DNA from: Mesorhizobium sp. ZC-5
GTDB lineage: Bacteria; Pseudomonadota; Alphaproteobacteria; Rhizobiales; Rhizobiaceae
Assembly (NCBI RefSeq): GCF_025753855.1
Contig: NZ_JAOWPT010000013.1
Span: forward strand, 1 to 64,000
Reading direction: 5' to 3'
DNA length: 64,000 bases
A program made the translations under genes and the position numbers. The notes under the pieces are model-generated. The model did no database searches and was not told the DNA's origin. It saw nothing but the letters and a program-made list of their open reading frames with translations. Positions 53,273 to 61,735 of the stretch are shown one piece after another. Positions within the stretch are counted from its first letter, which is position 1. The number at the start of each line of letters is the position of its first letter.

Positions 53273-54918
53273 GCTGCCACTGCTTTCTTCGGCTTACGCT
53301 TCGCCTTGGTGGTAGTCGGCGCGGGCTTGGCGATCCAGGCAAACGCGCACTTGTAGCCAAGCGCGCGCAACTCATTCGCAGCTTGCCGGAACGTCACAAG
53401 GCTAAAGAATGGCAATCGGTTTGCGCCTGTACCTGTGCCGCTGCACAACACCGCATAAACGATGAGATGTGCTGCTTCGCTATACGGGCCAGCAGAGTTG
53501 ACAACGAGGGCCTGATAGCCCGTCAGCCCAAGCGTGGCCTCCTGCGCGGCGATCTGCGCTCGCAGCAAGTCGCGAAATGCGCCATCCATTTTCATGACGC
53601 GGGCCGAAACTGTACCCTGATTGAACAGATGGCTGAGACGCGATGATGAAGTCTGATCCTTCACATGAATCATCGCCCCGGCATTGCTGAGAAAATCGCA
53701 GGCCTCGATAGCGTATGACGCACCTGTTGGCTTCACTAGCTTCCGGTCGAGGCAAAGCATGTCATGCCCGCCTGCCGCCACGCGATTATTGTATTTCTCC
53801 TCGTTGTCATCGGCCTGTGCCGCTGGCATGACGTGGGAGGTCACAGCAGCAAAGAAGTTCGTGACCTCGGTCGCTAGGTTCGTGTCAATCCGATACCAGC
53901 GGTCCGCCGAGAGAACGTACTTCTCGCCGTTGAAATCGGTCTCGAAAACGAGGCATTCCTTGATGCGCCAGCTCTGCCCGTCGTCTTTGCCGAGATCGTT
54001 GCACTCATGGACCTTATGTCCAGACAGATGCTCGGGGAGGTAGGCTGCAACGGCTTTCTCCTTCAGGTCCGCAACATAGCCCCCGATTTCGAGGTCGGTG
54101 TGGACGTTCGTGCTGCTGAACCCCTTGTAGCGGATATGCCGCGCCTTCTCGGGATCGTAGATCACGGGATATGCGAGATGCAGCGTGTCCGGAATCGCGG
54201 CCGTTAGGCAAGTGTTCAAAGCAGCGACCAAGGCGGTGTCGAGCTGGTCGATGGTTGCCTTGTCGCGGACATGCTTGATCTGGTCGATCCAAGCGAAATT
54301 GGTCTTGTAGTCACTCTTGCCGAAGGCTGCGTAGGCATCGGCGCACACCTGCGGCAAGTCGGCAACGTCCATTTCTTTGGTGAGCGTCAGACCGTCGCTA
54401 CCAGCTACGCGCGTGGCGAAGGTTGCATCCTTCGGCTCTCCGGCAAGCCCGCGCACGATGTCGCGTTCAATATCGATGCTGAAGGCGGTCTGGTCAGATC
54501 GGCGGGCCGTTTGAGTTCGGCGGGACGTGGTGTTCTCATCGGGGGTGCGTATATCTGCGCTGCGCAGCTTATCAGGATCAACCGTGTTCAAGACCACCCG
54601 TAAACCGAAGTCCTGCTCAAAGGCATCTGGATCGAGCTTCACATGCCCAAGTCCGAAGGAAACGGCAAACCAGCGACCTGACGCCTGTACGAAAACGAGG
54701 CCATACGCGGTGGAGTTGGTGAGCTTGGTCTTTTCCGCTTCGGTCAGATCAAGAAACTTCGCCCATTTCGGCGTGCCGCCACCAATAGTGTCGAGTGCGA
54801 TTTGCGCGCCCTCGAGTTTGCCCCACGCCGAAAGATCGACACCAGCGCGAACACTATCTGCCGGCTGCTTGCCGTCCCGCAGAAGGCGGATGGAAACCGT
54901 GTGGGTTTTCTTGGTCAT
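53269..54918 (-). CDS. TIGR04141/DUF6119 sporadically distributed protein
   Basis: 549 aa. N-terminal TVSIRLLRDG, then YGLVFVQASGRWFAVSFGLG and HVKLDPDAFEQDFGLRVVLN, are the start signature of the TIGR04141 (DUF6119) family: a protein with a patchy distribution, often near mobile or defence genes. The middle has KYVLSADRWYRIDTNLATEV and the C-terminal part is followed by a Lys/Ala-rich tail (KAKRKPKKAVAA). No catalytic motif is recognised. Overlaps hsdS upstream and DUF4917 downstream by 4 bp each, so production is coupled to both. Confidence 0.82.
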   Translation of the reverse strand: MTKKTHTVSIRLLRDGKQPADSVRAGVDLSAWGKLEGAQIALDTIGGGTPKWAKFLDLTEAEKTKLTNSTAYGLVFVQASGRWFAVSFGLGHVKLDPDAFEQDFGLRVVLNTVDPDKLRSADIRTPDENTTSRRTQTARRSDQTAFSIDIERDIVRGLAGEPKDATFATRVAGSDGLTLTKEMDVADLPQVCADAYAAFGKSDYKTNFAWIDQIKHVRDKATIDQLDTALVAALNTCLTAAIPDTLHLAYPVIYDPEKARHIRYKGFSSTNVHTDLEIGGYVADLKEKAVAAYLPEHLSGHKVHECNDLGKDDGQSWRIKECLVFETDFNGEKYVLSADRWYRIDTNLATEVTNFFAAVTSHVMPAAQADDNEEKYNNRVAAGGHDMLCLDRKLVKPTGASYAIEACDFLSNAGAMIHVKDQTSSSRLSHLFNQGTVSARVMKMDGAFRDLLRAQIAAQEATLGLTGYQALVVNSAGPYSEAAHLIVYAVLCSGTGTGANRLPFFSLVTFRQAANELRALGYKCAFAWIAKPAPTTTKAKRKPKKAVAA

Positions 54919-56120
54919 GCCACGCCTCCTGCGGCTATTCGAATTGCCGAAGCGAAGTCGTTGAAGCGCCTATCTAGTGGCTTCTCGTCGGCCAGCAGCT
55001 TTTGCATCAGGCCTTGCCGTTGATTTATCGTTTTCGCCCGTGCTGATTGCAAAAGCTGTAATGAAATTACTAAGGCCGTCGCGACCCGTGCAATTTTGAT
55101 CTGGTCATCTATAGAAGGGACAAGGATTTTCTCTTCTTTGATTATACCTGCACTCAAATTCGGCTGACCCGACCCTTGAACTTTTCGCAAAAGAGAGGGG
55201 ATGGCGTTTATGACGGAATGGTACAAATAGTCAGGGGTAACTAAGTCGCCGCGCGGAACCACCGCGAGTATGGCTTGGTTGGTCGTAGCGTCCACTCTGA
55301 GCCTGCCCACCTGTCCGGCGTTGGCTCCATACATGGCAATTAGCGTGCTGCCTGCAGGCACCCACTTCGCGCTTGAAGCCGCCAAGCCCCGTTCGCTGAG
55401 AGTTTCCTCCGTAGCGAGGATGTCTGACGACGCTATTTCGCCCGACTTCACCCAAGGAATGCCGCCCCCGAAGGATTCAGCATCTCCTCGATCGGGCGTC
55501 CCACCGGAATAGCAGTGGGATATCTCACCAAGCGGAATTTGTTGATAGGGCTTTCCTTCCGACCGCCCAAATTGCCGACCGGCAAATAGATGCTCCAGCA
55601 ATACCGATTGCCGTGCTGACTCGGCGCGGATCAATCTGCCGCTCTGGTCAATGGCTTGGTCCCAGGCATCAAGAAAAGCAGCGATGCGCTTTTGCTGCTC
55701 AAGCGGAGGCGGTGCGGCCGGAATTTCACAAAAGGCGTCGAAATAGAGCCGCAAGCGGTCTTCCGTGAGTCCGTGAGAATAGGCCCAAAAAAGATGGATC
55801 ATGCGCGCAGACTTGAACCAGTGATAGGCAAAGCGGCTATCGATGCCCGGCTTTGGCGCGAGCACAACGTAGGCCGGACTGACAACGCCATCTGCCTCTG
55901 CGAGACCGCAGGCTCCCTGCCACATCCGCATCATGTTGTAGGCGATGTCACCCTTGCGGACGAGCAAATGCTGATCAGGCCTGAGCGCGGATTCGGTTCG
56001 TCGATCCAGGTCGTCCCGAAGTACTAGGCTGTCGTTCATAGTGACCGACATAACCGGCAAGCCCGGTCTGCCCGGCTCCTGACGATTGTCGAAATAATCT
56101 CCGAGATGGGGGCCACTCAT
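54915..56120 (-). CDS. hsdS: Type I restriction enzyme, specificity subunit (full-size HsdS)
   Basis: 401 aa. Two target-recognition domains (about 1-130 and 190-335), each followed by a conserved helical spacer: PPPLEQQKRIAAFLDAWDQA (about 136-155) and VPSIDDQIKIARVATALVIS. The second domain has CYSGGTPDRGDAESFGGGIP then WVKSGEI, typical of HsdS. Sets the DNA sequence recognised by the M2S and R complexes. Overlaps the GIY-YIG gene and the TIGR04141 gene by 4 bp each. Confidence 0.9.
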   Translation of the reverse strand: MSGPHLGDYFDNRQEPGRPGLPVMSVTMNDSLVLRDDLDRRTESALRPDQHLLVRKGDIAYNMMRMWQGACGLAEADGVVSPAYVVLAPKPGIDSRFAYHWFKSARMIHLFWAYSHGLTEDRLRLYFDAFCEIPAAPPPLEQQKRIAAFLDAWDQAIDQSGRLIRAESARQSVLLEHLFAGRQFGRSEGKPYQQIPLGEISHCYSGGTPDRGDAESFGGGIPWVKSGEIASSDILATEETLSERGLAASSAKWVPAGSTLIAMYGANAGQVGRLRVDATTNQAILAVVPRGDLVTPDYLYHSVINAIPSLLRKVQGSGQPNLSAGIIKEEKILVPSIDDQIKIARVATALVISLQLLQSARAKTINQRQGLMQKLLADEKPLDRRFNDFASAIRIAAGGVA

Positions 56121-57079
56121 GCCGCGCCCTCTGCGCCAATGCGTTGCTTACGCCACTCGCCATAGGTTTGGCCGGTTGTCGCATGCTTCCAGTACCGCGG
56201 ACCGCTCACGTTGCCGCCGTAAACGACACGGGCAGCGCCCGAAGGCGTGTCGAATGGGGTATCGGCGGTGAAACGCAGGAACCTGTCGTCGTCACCAGGC
56301 ACAAGAACGCCTTCTGCAATGAGCTGTTGCCTGCGACGCTTCAGGCCATCATCGCAACTTGGCACCTCCTGCCGTTTTGCGATGGACCCGGCCAAAACGA
56401 CAAACTCGTCGCCCGCTTCACGCGCTTTCGCCGCTGCTCCCGCTTCGGAGAATGTGAACAGTGCATCACCGTCTGCCGGGGGTGCATATGGGGTCGTTGC
56501 CGTCGTGGTTGTTCTGTCCTGTGCGCCCGCCTCGTGACCCGCGGGGCGCAAGACGTCGAAACCCAGAACCGGCAACAGGATTTCGATCTCGTCGAGCACC
56601 CGTTCCATGTCGGCGATTTCCGGCTCGGGCAGTCCGCGAAACGGCGGCTCTGTGCCGTTGACAAGTTTTGCCCGGCCCGCATTGCGAATTGCGGCGATGA
56701 TCCTGCTTTCCAAATATCGACCATGCGCCTTCGTGAGGTTTTCGTCTTTCGAGACAATCAGCACCGCGCGGGTAAAGAACTCCTTGGCCTCGTCGGCATC
56801 GTGATAGGCAAGGCGCGTTCGCACTTGATCACCTTCGCCGACATAGACAAGCTGACGGCCCGGCAAATCCGGGTCAGGCCCAACGAGCAAATAGACGCCC
56901 GTGCGAGTCGCTTCTTCTCTGCGGATAAGTTCGGGTAACGCCGTACGAGAGGCCACAGCCGCCCGCACCGACGAAACGCCAAGTTCCGCGGTAATGACGC
57001 CCGATGGCGTGCCATCAACGAGATAAAGCTTGAGCGTGCGGCCTCGACGGGCAGCGGAACGGGAAGGGGCCTCAGACAT
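56117..57079 (-). CDS. GIY-YIG nuclease-like protein with DUF4357
   Basis: 320 aa from ATG 57079 (AAGGAG 10 nt upstream; a TTG at 57088 lies too close to that site). Residues 61-63 GVY and 79-81 YVG, with Arg89 and the ESR segment near 118, form the GIY-YIG nuclease core; the C-terminal DTPSGAARVVYGGNVSGPRY then WKHATTGQTYGEW is DUF4357, a presumed DNA-binding add-on. Such proteins recur beside type I methylase genes. Whether it cuts DNA here is unknown. Overlaps hsdM by 8 bp and hsdS by 4 bp. Confidence 0.85.
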   Translation of the reverse strand: MSEAPSRSAARRGRTLKLYLVDGTPSGVITAELGVSSVRAAVASRTALPELIRREEATRTGVYLLVGPDPDLPGRQLVYVGEGDQVRTRLAYHDADEAKEFFTRAVLIVSKDENLTKAHGRYLESRIIAAIRNAGRAKLVNGTEPPFRGLPEPEIADMERVLDEIEILLPVLGFDVLRPAGHEAGAQDRTTTTATTPYAPPADGDALFTFSEAGAAAKAREAGDEFVVLAGSIAKRQEVPSCDDGLKRRRQQLIAEGVLVPGDDDRFLRFTADTPFDTPSGAARVVYGGNVSGPRYWKHATTGQTYGEWRKQRIGAEGAA

Positions 57080-58640
57080 CAATGCCAAGCTCCTTGAGGT
57101 AGAAGTTCATTTTCTCACGCGTCTGCGCAAGCTGGTTTTCGAGATCTCGGATTTCGTTCTGCACGGCCTGGAGGTCCACTTCAGGCTCAGGCTCGAACGT
57201 GTCGACATAGCGCGGAATGTTGAGGTTGAAGCCATTCGCTTCTATCTCTTCAAACGTCGCCTTATGGGAATACCGGTCGCGCTCACTGCGAGCGCGGTAG
57301 GTGTCGACGATCTTGGAAACATCGTCATCGCGGAGGCGGTTCTGCTTCTTGCCTGTCTCGAAATCCCGGCTTGCATCGATGAACAAAATATCGCGCTCAT
57401 GCGCCCGCAAGCCGTTGGTCTCGCGCGACCGGTCGAAGACCATGATGCAGACGGGAATACCCGTTGTTGGGAAGAGTTGGCCCGGAAGACCGATGACCGC
57501 ATCAAGGCTATTGTCGCGGATCAGCTTTTCGCGGATTTTCCCCTCAGTACCAGAGCGGAACAGAACACCATGCGGCGCGACCACAGCCATGCGGCCGACA
57601 TCGGGACGCGTGATAGCCAGCATGTGGAGAATGAAGGCGTAGTCGCCCCGGCTCTTGGGGGGCATATGTGGCGTGAACCGCTTATAGGGGTCCGGCAGCG
57701 GCTTGCCTTCGGAATCATTGTTCCCCCACCATTTGTCGAGGCTGAAGGGTGGGTTGGCGACCACCACGTCAAAACGCATCAGGTGGTCGCTCTCGATCAG
57801 GGTGGGCGAATTGAGCGTGTCACACCAGTCAATCCGCGCGCCGTCTTGCTTGTGCAGCAGCATGTTCAACCGGGCCAAAGAGCGCGTTTGACCGTTCGAT
57901 TCTTGACCGAAAAGCTGAAAATTGCCATCGCTGACTTCCTCGCCGGCGCGCAGCAGCAGCGAACCTGAACCGCAAGCCGGATCGCAGATGCGTTCCCCGG
58001 ATTTGGGGTTCGCGAGCTTGGCGACTACTTCGGAAACCTTGCGAGGCGTGAAGAACTCACCTGCCTTCTTGCCAGCGTCCGACGCGAAACGCTCGATCAG
58101 GAAGATATAGGCATCGCCGAGAATGTCTTCCGAGGTATCAGAGAGATCGAGGCCGGGTTTGGCAAAGTCTTCAAGAAGGGTTTTCAGCCTGCGGTTGCGG
58201 TCTTTTGTCTGACCAAGGTTCGTTTCGGAATTGAAGTCGATGGCGCGAAACAGCCCCCCGAGTTTGCCCTCGTTCGCCTTTTCAATCGCATCGAGCACGA
58301 TGTTGATTAGCTCGCCGATGTTGTCACGCGAGCGCCGCTCATAAAGGCTGTAGAAATCGCCAAGGAAGCTCTCCTCGACTTCGTTCGTCTTGGTGTTTTT
58401 CAGCTCCACGGTGGGCAGCTTGAAGCGCTCACGATCAAGGCGGCGCTGAATGCGAAGCTCGTCACCGCCGTACTCGCGCCGAAACTCTTCCACATGCTTG
58501 CGGCGCACGTCGCTGATGTACTTCAGAAACAGAGCGGTAAGGATATAGTCCTTGTAGCCGGATGCATCGATTGCCCCGCGAAAGGTATCGCACGCACGCC
58601 ATACCGCTGCGAGAATGTCGTCTTGCCGAAGGGCAGTCAT
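57072..58640 (-). CDS. hsdM: Type I restriction enzyme, methylase subunit (HsdM)
   Basis: 522 aa. N-terminal helical HsdM_N domain (ALRQDDILAAVWRACDTFRG), SAM-binding motif I DPACGSGSLLLRAGE (about 218), catalytic motif IV VVANPPFSLDKWW (about 295), and a C-terminal coiled coil (LQAVQNEIRDLENQLAQTRE). An N6-adenine methylase (NPPF). Overlaps the half-size S gene upstream and the GIY-YIG gene downstream. Confidence 0.95.
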   Translation of the reverse strand: MTALRQDDILAAVWRACDTFRGAIDASGYKDYILTALFLKYISDVRRKHVEEFRREYGGDELRIQRRLDRERFKLPTVELKNTKTNEVEESFLGDFYSLYERRSRDNIGELINIVLDAIEKANEGKLGGLFRAIDFNSETNLGQTKDRNRRLKTLLEDFAKPGLDLSDTSEDILGDAYIFLIERFASDAGKKAGEFFTPRKVSEVVAKLANPKSGERICDPACGSGSLLLRAGEEVSDGNFQLFGQESNGQTRSLARLNMLLHKQDGARIDWCDTLNSPTLIESDHLMRFDVVVANPPFSLDKWWGNNDSEGKPLPDPYKRFTPHMPPKSRGDYAFILHMLAITRPDVGRMAVVAPHGVLFRSGTEGKIREKLIRDNSLDAVIGLPGQLFPTTGIPVCIMVFDRSRETNGLRAHERDILFIDASRDFETGKKQNRLRDDDVSKIVDTYRARSERDRYSHKATFEEIEANGFNLNIPRYVDTFEPEPEVDLQAVQNEIRDLENQLAQTREKMNFYLKELGIDV

Positions 58641-59230
58641 TGGGCACTCCTTGAAAAATTGCGTCCTGTGTCCGCCGCTCGAATTGCGCGGCTGACAGCT
58701 TCACGGCTTAAAATTGTATTGAGGTCGGCAAGCTGCTTGAGCAGCGTCGCCTCGCGCTCAAACGACTGCGCAAGTCCGGCGATTAGCTGCTGCTGTTCCA
58801 TCGGAGGCAGTGGAACCTCAGTCTTTTCCAGCGCCTCTTTTGCGAGGCGAGCGAGTCCAGTGCCTTGTTTACCGCCGGATAAAGCGGCCTGTGTCGTGGG
58901 CAGATCGAGAAAGGCCGCAAGGTACTGCGGATTTAAAAAGGCTCGATTAGGTCTGACCAGATAAAGGTCCAACGAGATAAAAGCCCCGAACACCGCCTCC
59001 GTGGCAACGCAGACATCCGTGGTCACACCGCGCGCTCCGACGATCAGGTCACCCTCTTCAATTGTCAGCGCGCGCGCCACCGCAGGCGTTTCACCGATGG
59101 CAAGAGCTGGCGATTTACCCGCCCTGATGTCGGAAAGGTCGGAAAGTCGTATGAATCGAGCAGCACCATGGGCGGCCTCGCGGACCGAGACCCCAGACAG
59201 TACGTTCGCGATTTCTCTGAGTTCGAGCAT
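58637..59230 (-). CDS. Half-size specificity (HsdS-like) protein
   Basis: 197 aa, about half of a normal HsdS. One target-recognition domain (ARFIRLSDLSDIRAGKS, EEGDLIVGARGVTT, AFLNPQYLAAFLDLP, SGGKQGTGLARL) and one spacer helix (VPLPPMEQQQLIAGLAQSFE). First gene of the eight-gene operon, overlapping hsdM by 4 bp. Half-S proteins can dimerise to recognise a palindromic site, or pair with another S. Not a fragment: the next gene is coupled and the frame is intact. Confidence 0.82.
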   Translation of the reverse strand: MLELREIANVLSGVSVREAAHGAARFIRLSDLSDIRAGKSPALAIGETPAVARALTIEEGDLIVGARGVTTDVCVATEAVFGAFISLDLYLVRPNRAFLNPQYLAAFLDLPTTQAALSGGKQGTGLARLAKEALEKTEVPLPPMEQQQLIAGLAQSFEREATLLKQLADLNTILSREAVSRAIRAADTGRNFSRSAQ

Positions 59231-59502
59231 GCCTCAAACTACAGAAGACCTCTGGGGCGGTCAATATGAAACTTGAGAGATTCTCTAACAAAATTCCTTC
59301 CGCCAACACGTCATGCGGTTTTGGCCTTGCTGGCTAAACTGAACGTGCCGTTGCTCTTGTGCGTCTGATCGCGCGTGCGCAGGTGTTGGACAGCGCTTCA
59401 TTGTGCCGGATCAGGCTGGCAAATGTTAGATAAGTATCTGATATTACTTGTATTTTCAAGTTGATTTGGTTAGTTTGAGTTGAGGCCAACAGGAGGTCTC
59501 AA

Positions 59503-60669
59503 ATGCCTAACCTACGTCTTACCCGCCGCGCCATTGACGACATTCCGTTCTCGGCAAGCGGCCAAATCCTTTACCGCGATACGCTGCTTTCTGGTTTCGG
59601 CCTTCGGGTCGGCAGCCGCTCCAAGGTCTATTTCGCCGAGGGGCAGGTGAACCGCGATACCCGCCGCGTCACCATTGGTCGTGCAGACCTATTTGCGCCG
59701 GAGGTGGCCCGCAAGAAGGCGCTGGCGCTGCTGGGTGAAATGGCCGAGGGCCGCAACCCCAACGAGGAAAAGCGCAAGGAGACGGTGGAGCGCGTTACGC
59801 TGGCGGTGGCCTTCGAACGCTTCTTCGAGGCGCGCAATAAGCTATCACCGCACACCGTCAGCAACTACGGGCGCACCGCCAAGCTCTACCTCAAGGCATG
59901 GCGCAAGAAGCCCATGAACCAGATCAACCGACAAATGGTGCTGGCCAAGCATCAGGAGATTGCCAAGGCGCATGGCGAGGTGACGGCCAACAATGCGATG
60001 CGGCACCTCCGCTCCGTCTACAATTTCATTGCCGCCACCCAGGACGACTTCCCACCGAACCCGGTTCTGATCCTTTCGCAGGCGCGGGCATGGTATCGCG
60101 AGCGGCGTCGGCAGACCTTGGTCACGGCGTTGGACCTGCCCATGTGGTGGAAGGCGGTCATGGCTGAGCCTGACTATTCCCGCGACTTTCTACTAACGGC
60201 ACTGTTCACGGGAATGCGCAGGGGCGAGCTGATGAGGCTGCGCTGGGACAACGTGTACCTCCAATCGCGAACCTTGCACCTGCCCACCACCAAGAACGGC
60301 GACCCGTTGAACCTGCCGCTGTCGGCGTTCCTGGCGGACCTGCTGACCAAGCGCAAGGAGCAGGCGGCCGACTCGCCTTGGGTGTTCCCCGGCCCCGGCA
60401 AGAACGGTCATCTCGTGGAGACCAAAAAGTTCCTGCTCCGCGTCACCACAGGGTCAGGCGTCAGCTTCACCCTGCACGATCTGCGCCGCACCTTTATCAC
60501 CATCGCCGAAAGCCTTGACGTTCCCTACTACGCGCTCAAGCGGCTCCTGAACCACCGCGCCAACGGCGATGTCACGGGCGGCTATATCGTCGTCAATGCT
60601 GAACGCTTGCGCGTGCCGGTCGAATTGGTCGCGGCCCGGATATTGGAGTTGGCCAATGTCAGTCAGTGA
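59503..60669 (+). CDS. int: Tyrosine-type site-specific integrase of the island
   Basis: 388 aa, ATG with AGGAGGTC 4-5 nt upstream. DUF4102-like N-terminal arm-binding region (LLSGFGLRVGSRSKVYFAEG), SAM-like core-binding domain (ERFFEARNKLSPHTVSNYGR), then the catalytic domain with Arg239 (TGMRRGELMRLRW), His325 and Arg328 (HDLRR), His351 (LLNHRA) and the nucleophile Tyr361 (GGYIVV). All catalytic residues are present. Divergent from the restriction operon; 272 bp lie between. Likely acts at the tRNA-Thr site seen at 47.9 kb. Confidence 0.92.
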   Translation: MPNLRLTRRAIDDIPFSASGQILYRDTLLSGFGLRVGSRSKVYFAEGQVNRDTRRVTIGRADLFAPEVARKKALALLGEMAEGRNPNEEKRKETVERVTLAVAFERFFEARNKLSPHTVSNYGRTAKLYLKAWRKKPMNQINRQMVLAKHQEIAKAHGEVTANNAMRHLRSVYNFIAATQDDFPPNPVLILSQARAWYRERRRQTLVTALDLPMWWKAVMAEPDYSRDFLLTALFTGMRRGELMRLRWDNVYLQSRTLHLPTTKNGDPLNLPLSAFLADLLTKRKEQAADSPWVFPGPGKNGHLVETKKFLLRVTTGSGVSFTLHDLRRTFITIAESLDVPYYALKRLLNHRANGDVTGGYIVVNAERLRVPVELVAARILELANVSQ

Positions 60670-61162
60670 CTCCACATACCGGACGACCTTGGGCGATGGA
60701 ACAAGCGTGCTGGAACGTGTTTTGCTCGGCATCATCAATGCCCACACGGATGCCGATACCGAGGGGCGGCAGTGGGAACGGCTGAACGCCGCGATGTCTG
60801 CACTGGTCGGGCCAACGACTGCAAAAGAACGCAACCTGGAAAAGGCTTTGCTATTCATCGTGCGCGAAAGACAGAGGGACGAATGTGATGTTGAGATGCA
60901 GGCGATGTGCTCGGGGCCAAGCGCCTCGCGCGCAGAGACACGCTCCGTGCCCACGCTTGCTAGGCTTGCGGCAGTAGAGATTTTAGGCTGCGCAATGCCA
61001 GTCGAGAAGGTGCCCGCCGTCCATGCGCTCTGTGCAATGTATCAGGACCGATTTGGATTGCATGCTCGGGACTATGATGAGGTCCGCGAAGCTCTCCAAT
61101 CTGAAGCTGTGCAACACATCTGCGACGAACTGGCGGAATGGGGTATCGCCACCCGAGCATAG
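60656..61162 (+). CDS. Hypothetical protein, 168 aa, overlapping the integrase
   Basis: 168 aa from ATG 60656 (GGAG 8 nt upstream), overlapping the integrase stop by 14 bp, so probably translationally coupled. Mostly helical and acidic: TSVLERVLLGIINAHTDADT, ERNLEKALLFIVRERQRDE and RDYDEVREALQSEAVQHICD. No membrane segment or motif recognised. 61163-61456 after it holds nothing I recognise. Confidence 0.55.
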   Translation: MSVSDSTYRTTLGDGTSVLERVLLGIINAHTDADTEGRQWERLNAAMSALVGPTTAKERNLEKALLFIVRERQRDECDVEMQAMCSGPSASRAETRSVPTLARLAAVEILGCAMPVEKVPAVHALCAMYQDRFGLHARDYDEVREALQSEAVQHICDELAEWGIATRA

Positions 61163-61456
61163 TAATCTCAATGGCCTGCTGGCTTTTTGTTTCATTGCCG
61201 ATTGCCGCAATTGAACGACGGCCAACCTTATGCAATGAAATGTGTGCGGATGAGCTGACATCCATCGCCCGGAGAAGTCCGGTGGCGAGTAACCCCAGGA
61301 TTGGCGGACATCGCTGAGGCCTGACGGACCATACTCTTGCGGGAGGTTCCTCCCGGCCATGTCAAGTAGCTGAGAACTGAGAACGGGACCGATTGCCTAC
61401 TCCGGCGTCGTTTTCACCCGTGCGCGCTCAGTCGCGCCATTCAGAAAGCTACTGAT

Positions 61457-61735
61457 ATGCAATCAATCAGTCAGCATCGCGCTCGTAAGGGCGCGATCGT
61501 TTCTTCGGACCAGCAACCGCAACAGCAGATGGAGCGGTTCCTGACGACCGGGCAGGTGGCCACCCTTACGGGTGTCAGCGAATCCTATCTCGAAAAGGGC
61601 CGCATCTACGGCTATGGCCCGCCCTTTATCAGGCTTCGCCCCGGCTCCAAGAGCGGCGCGATTCGCTATCGTCTCAGCGCCGTAATGCACTGGCTTGAAG
61701 AACGGCAATGCGACCCGGAGGCGGGTCATGTCTGA
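61457..61735 (+). CDS. AlpA-like helix-turn-helix DNA-binding protein
   Basis: 92 aa from ATG 61457. A MerR/AlpA-type helix-turn-helix: RFLTTGQVATLTGVSESYLE (about 27-46), with GPPFIRLRPGSKSGAIRYRL and a C-terminal VMHWLEERQ. Such small proteins in integrative elements act as excisionase or as regulator of the integrase. It overlaps the start of the primase-helicase by 8 bp. Confidence 0.78.
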   Translation: MQSISQHRARKGAIVSSDQQPQQQMERFLTTGQVATLTGVSESYLEKGRIYGYGPPFIRLRPGSKSGAIRYRLSAVMHWLEERQCDPEAGHV

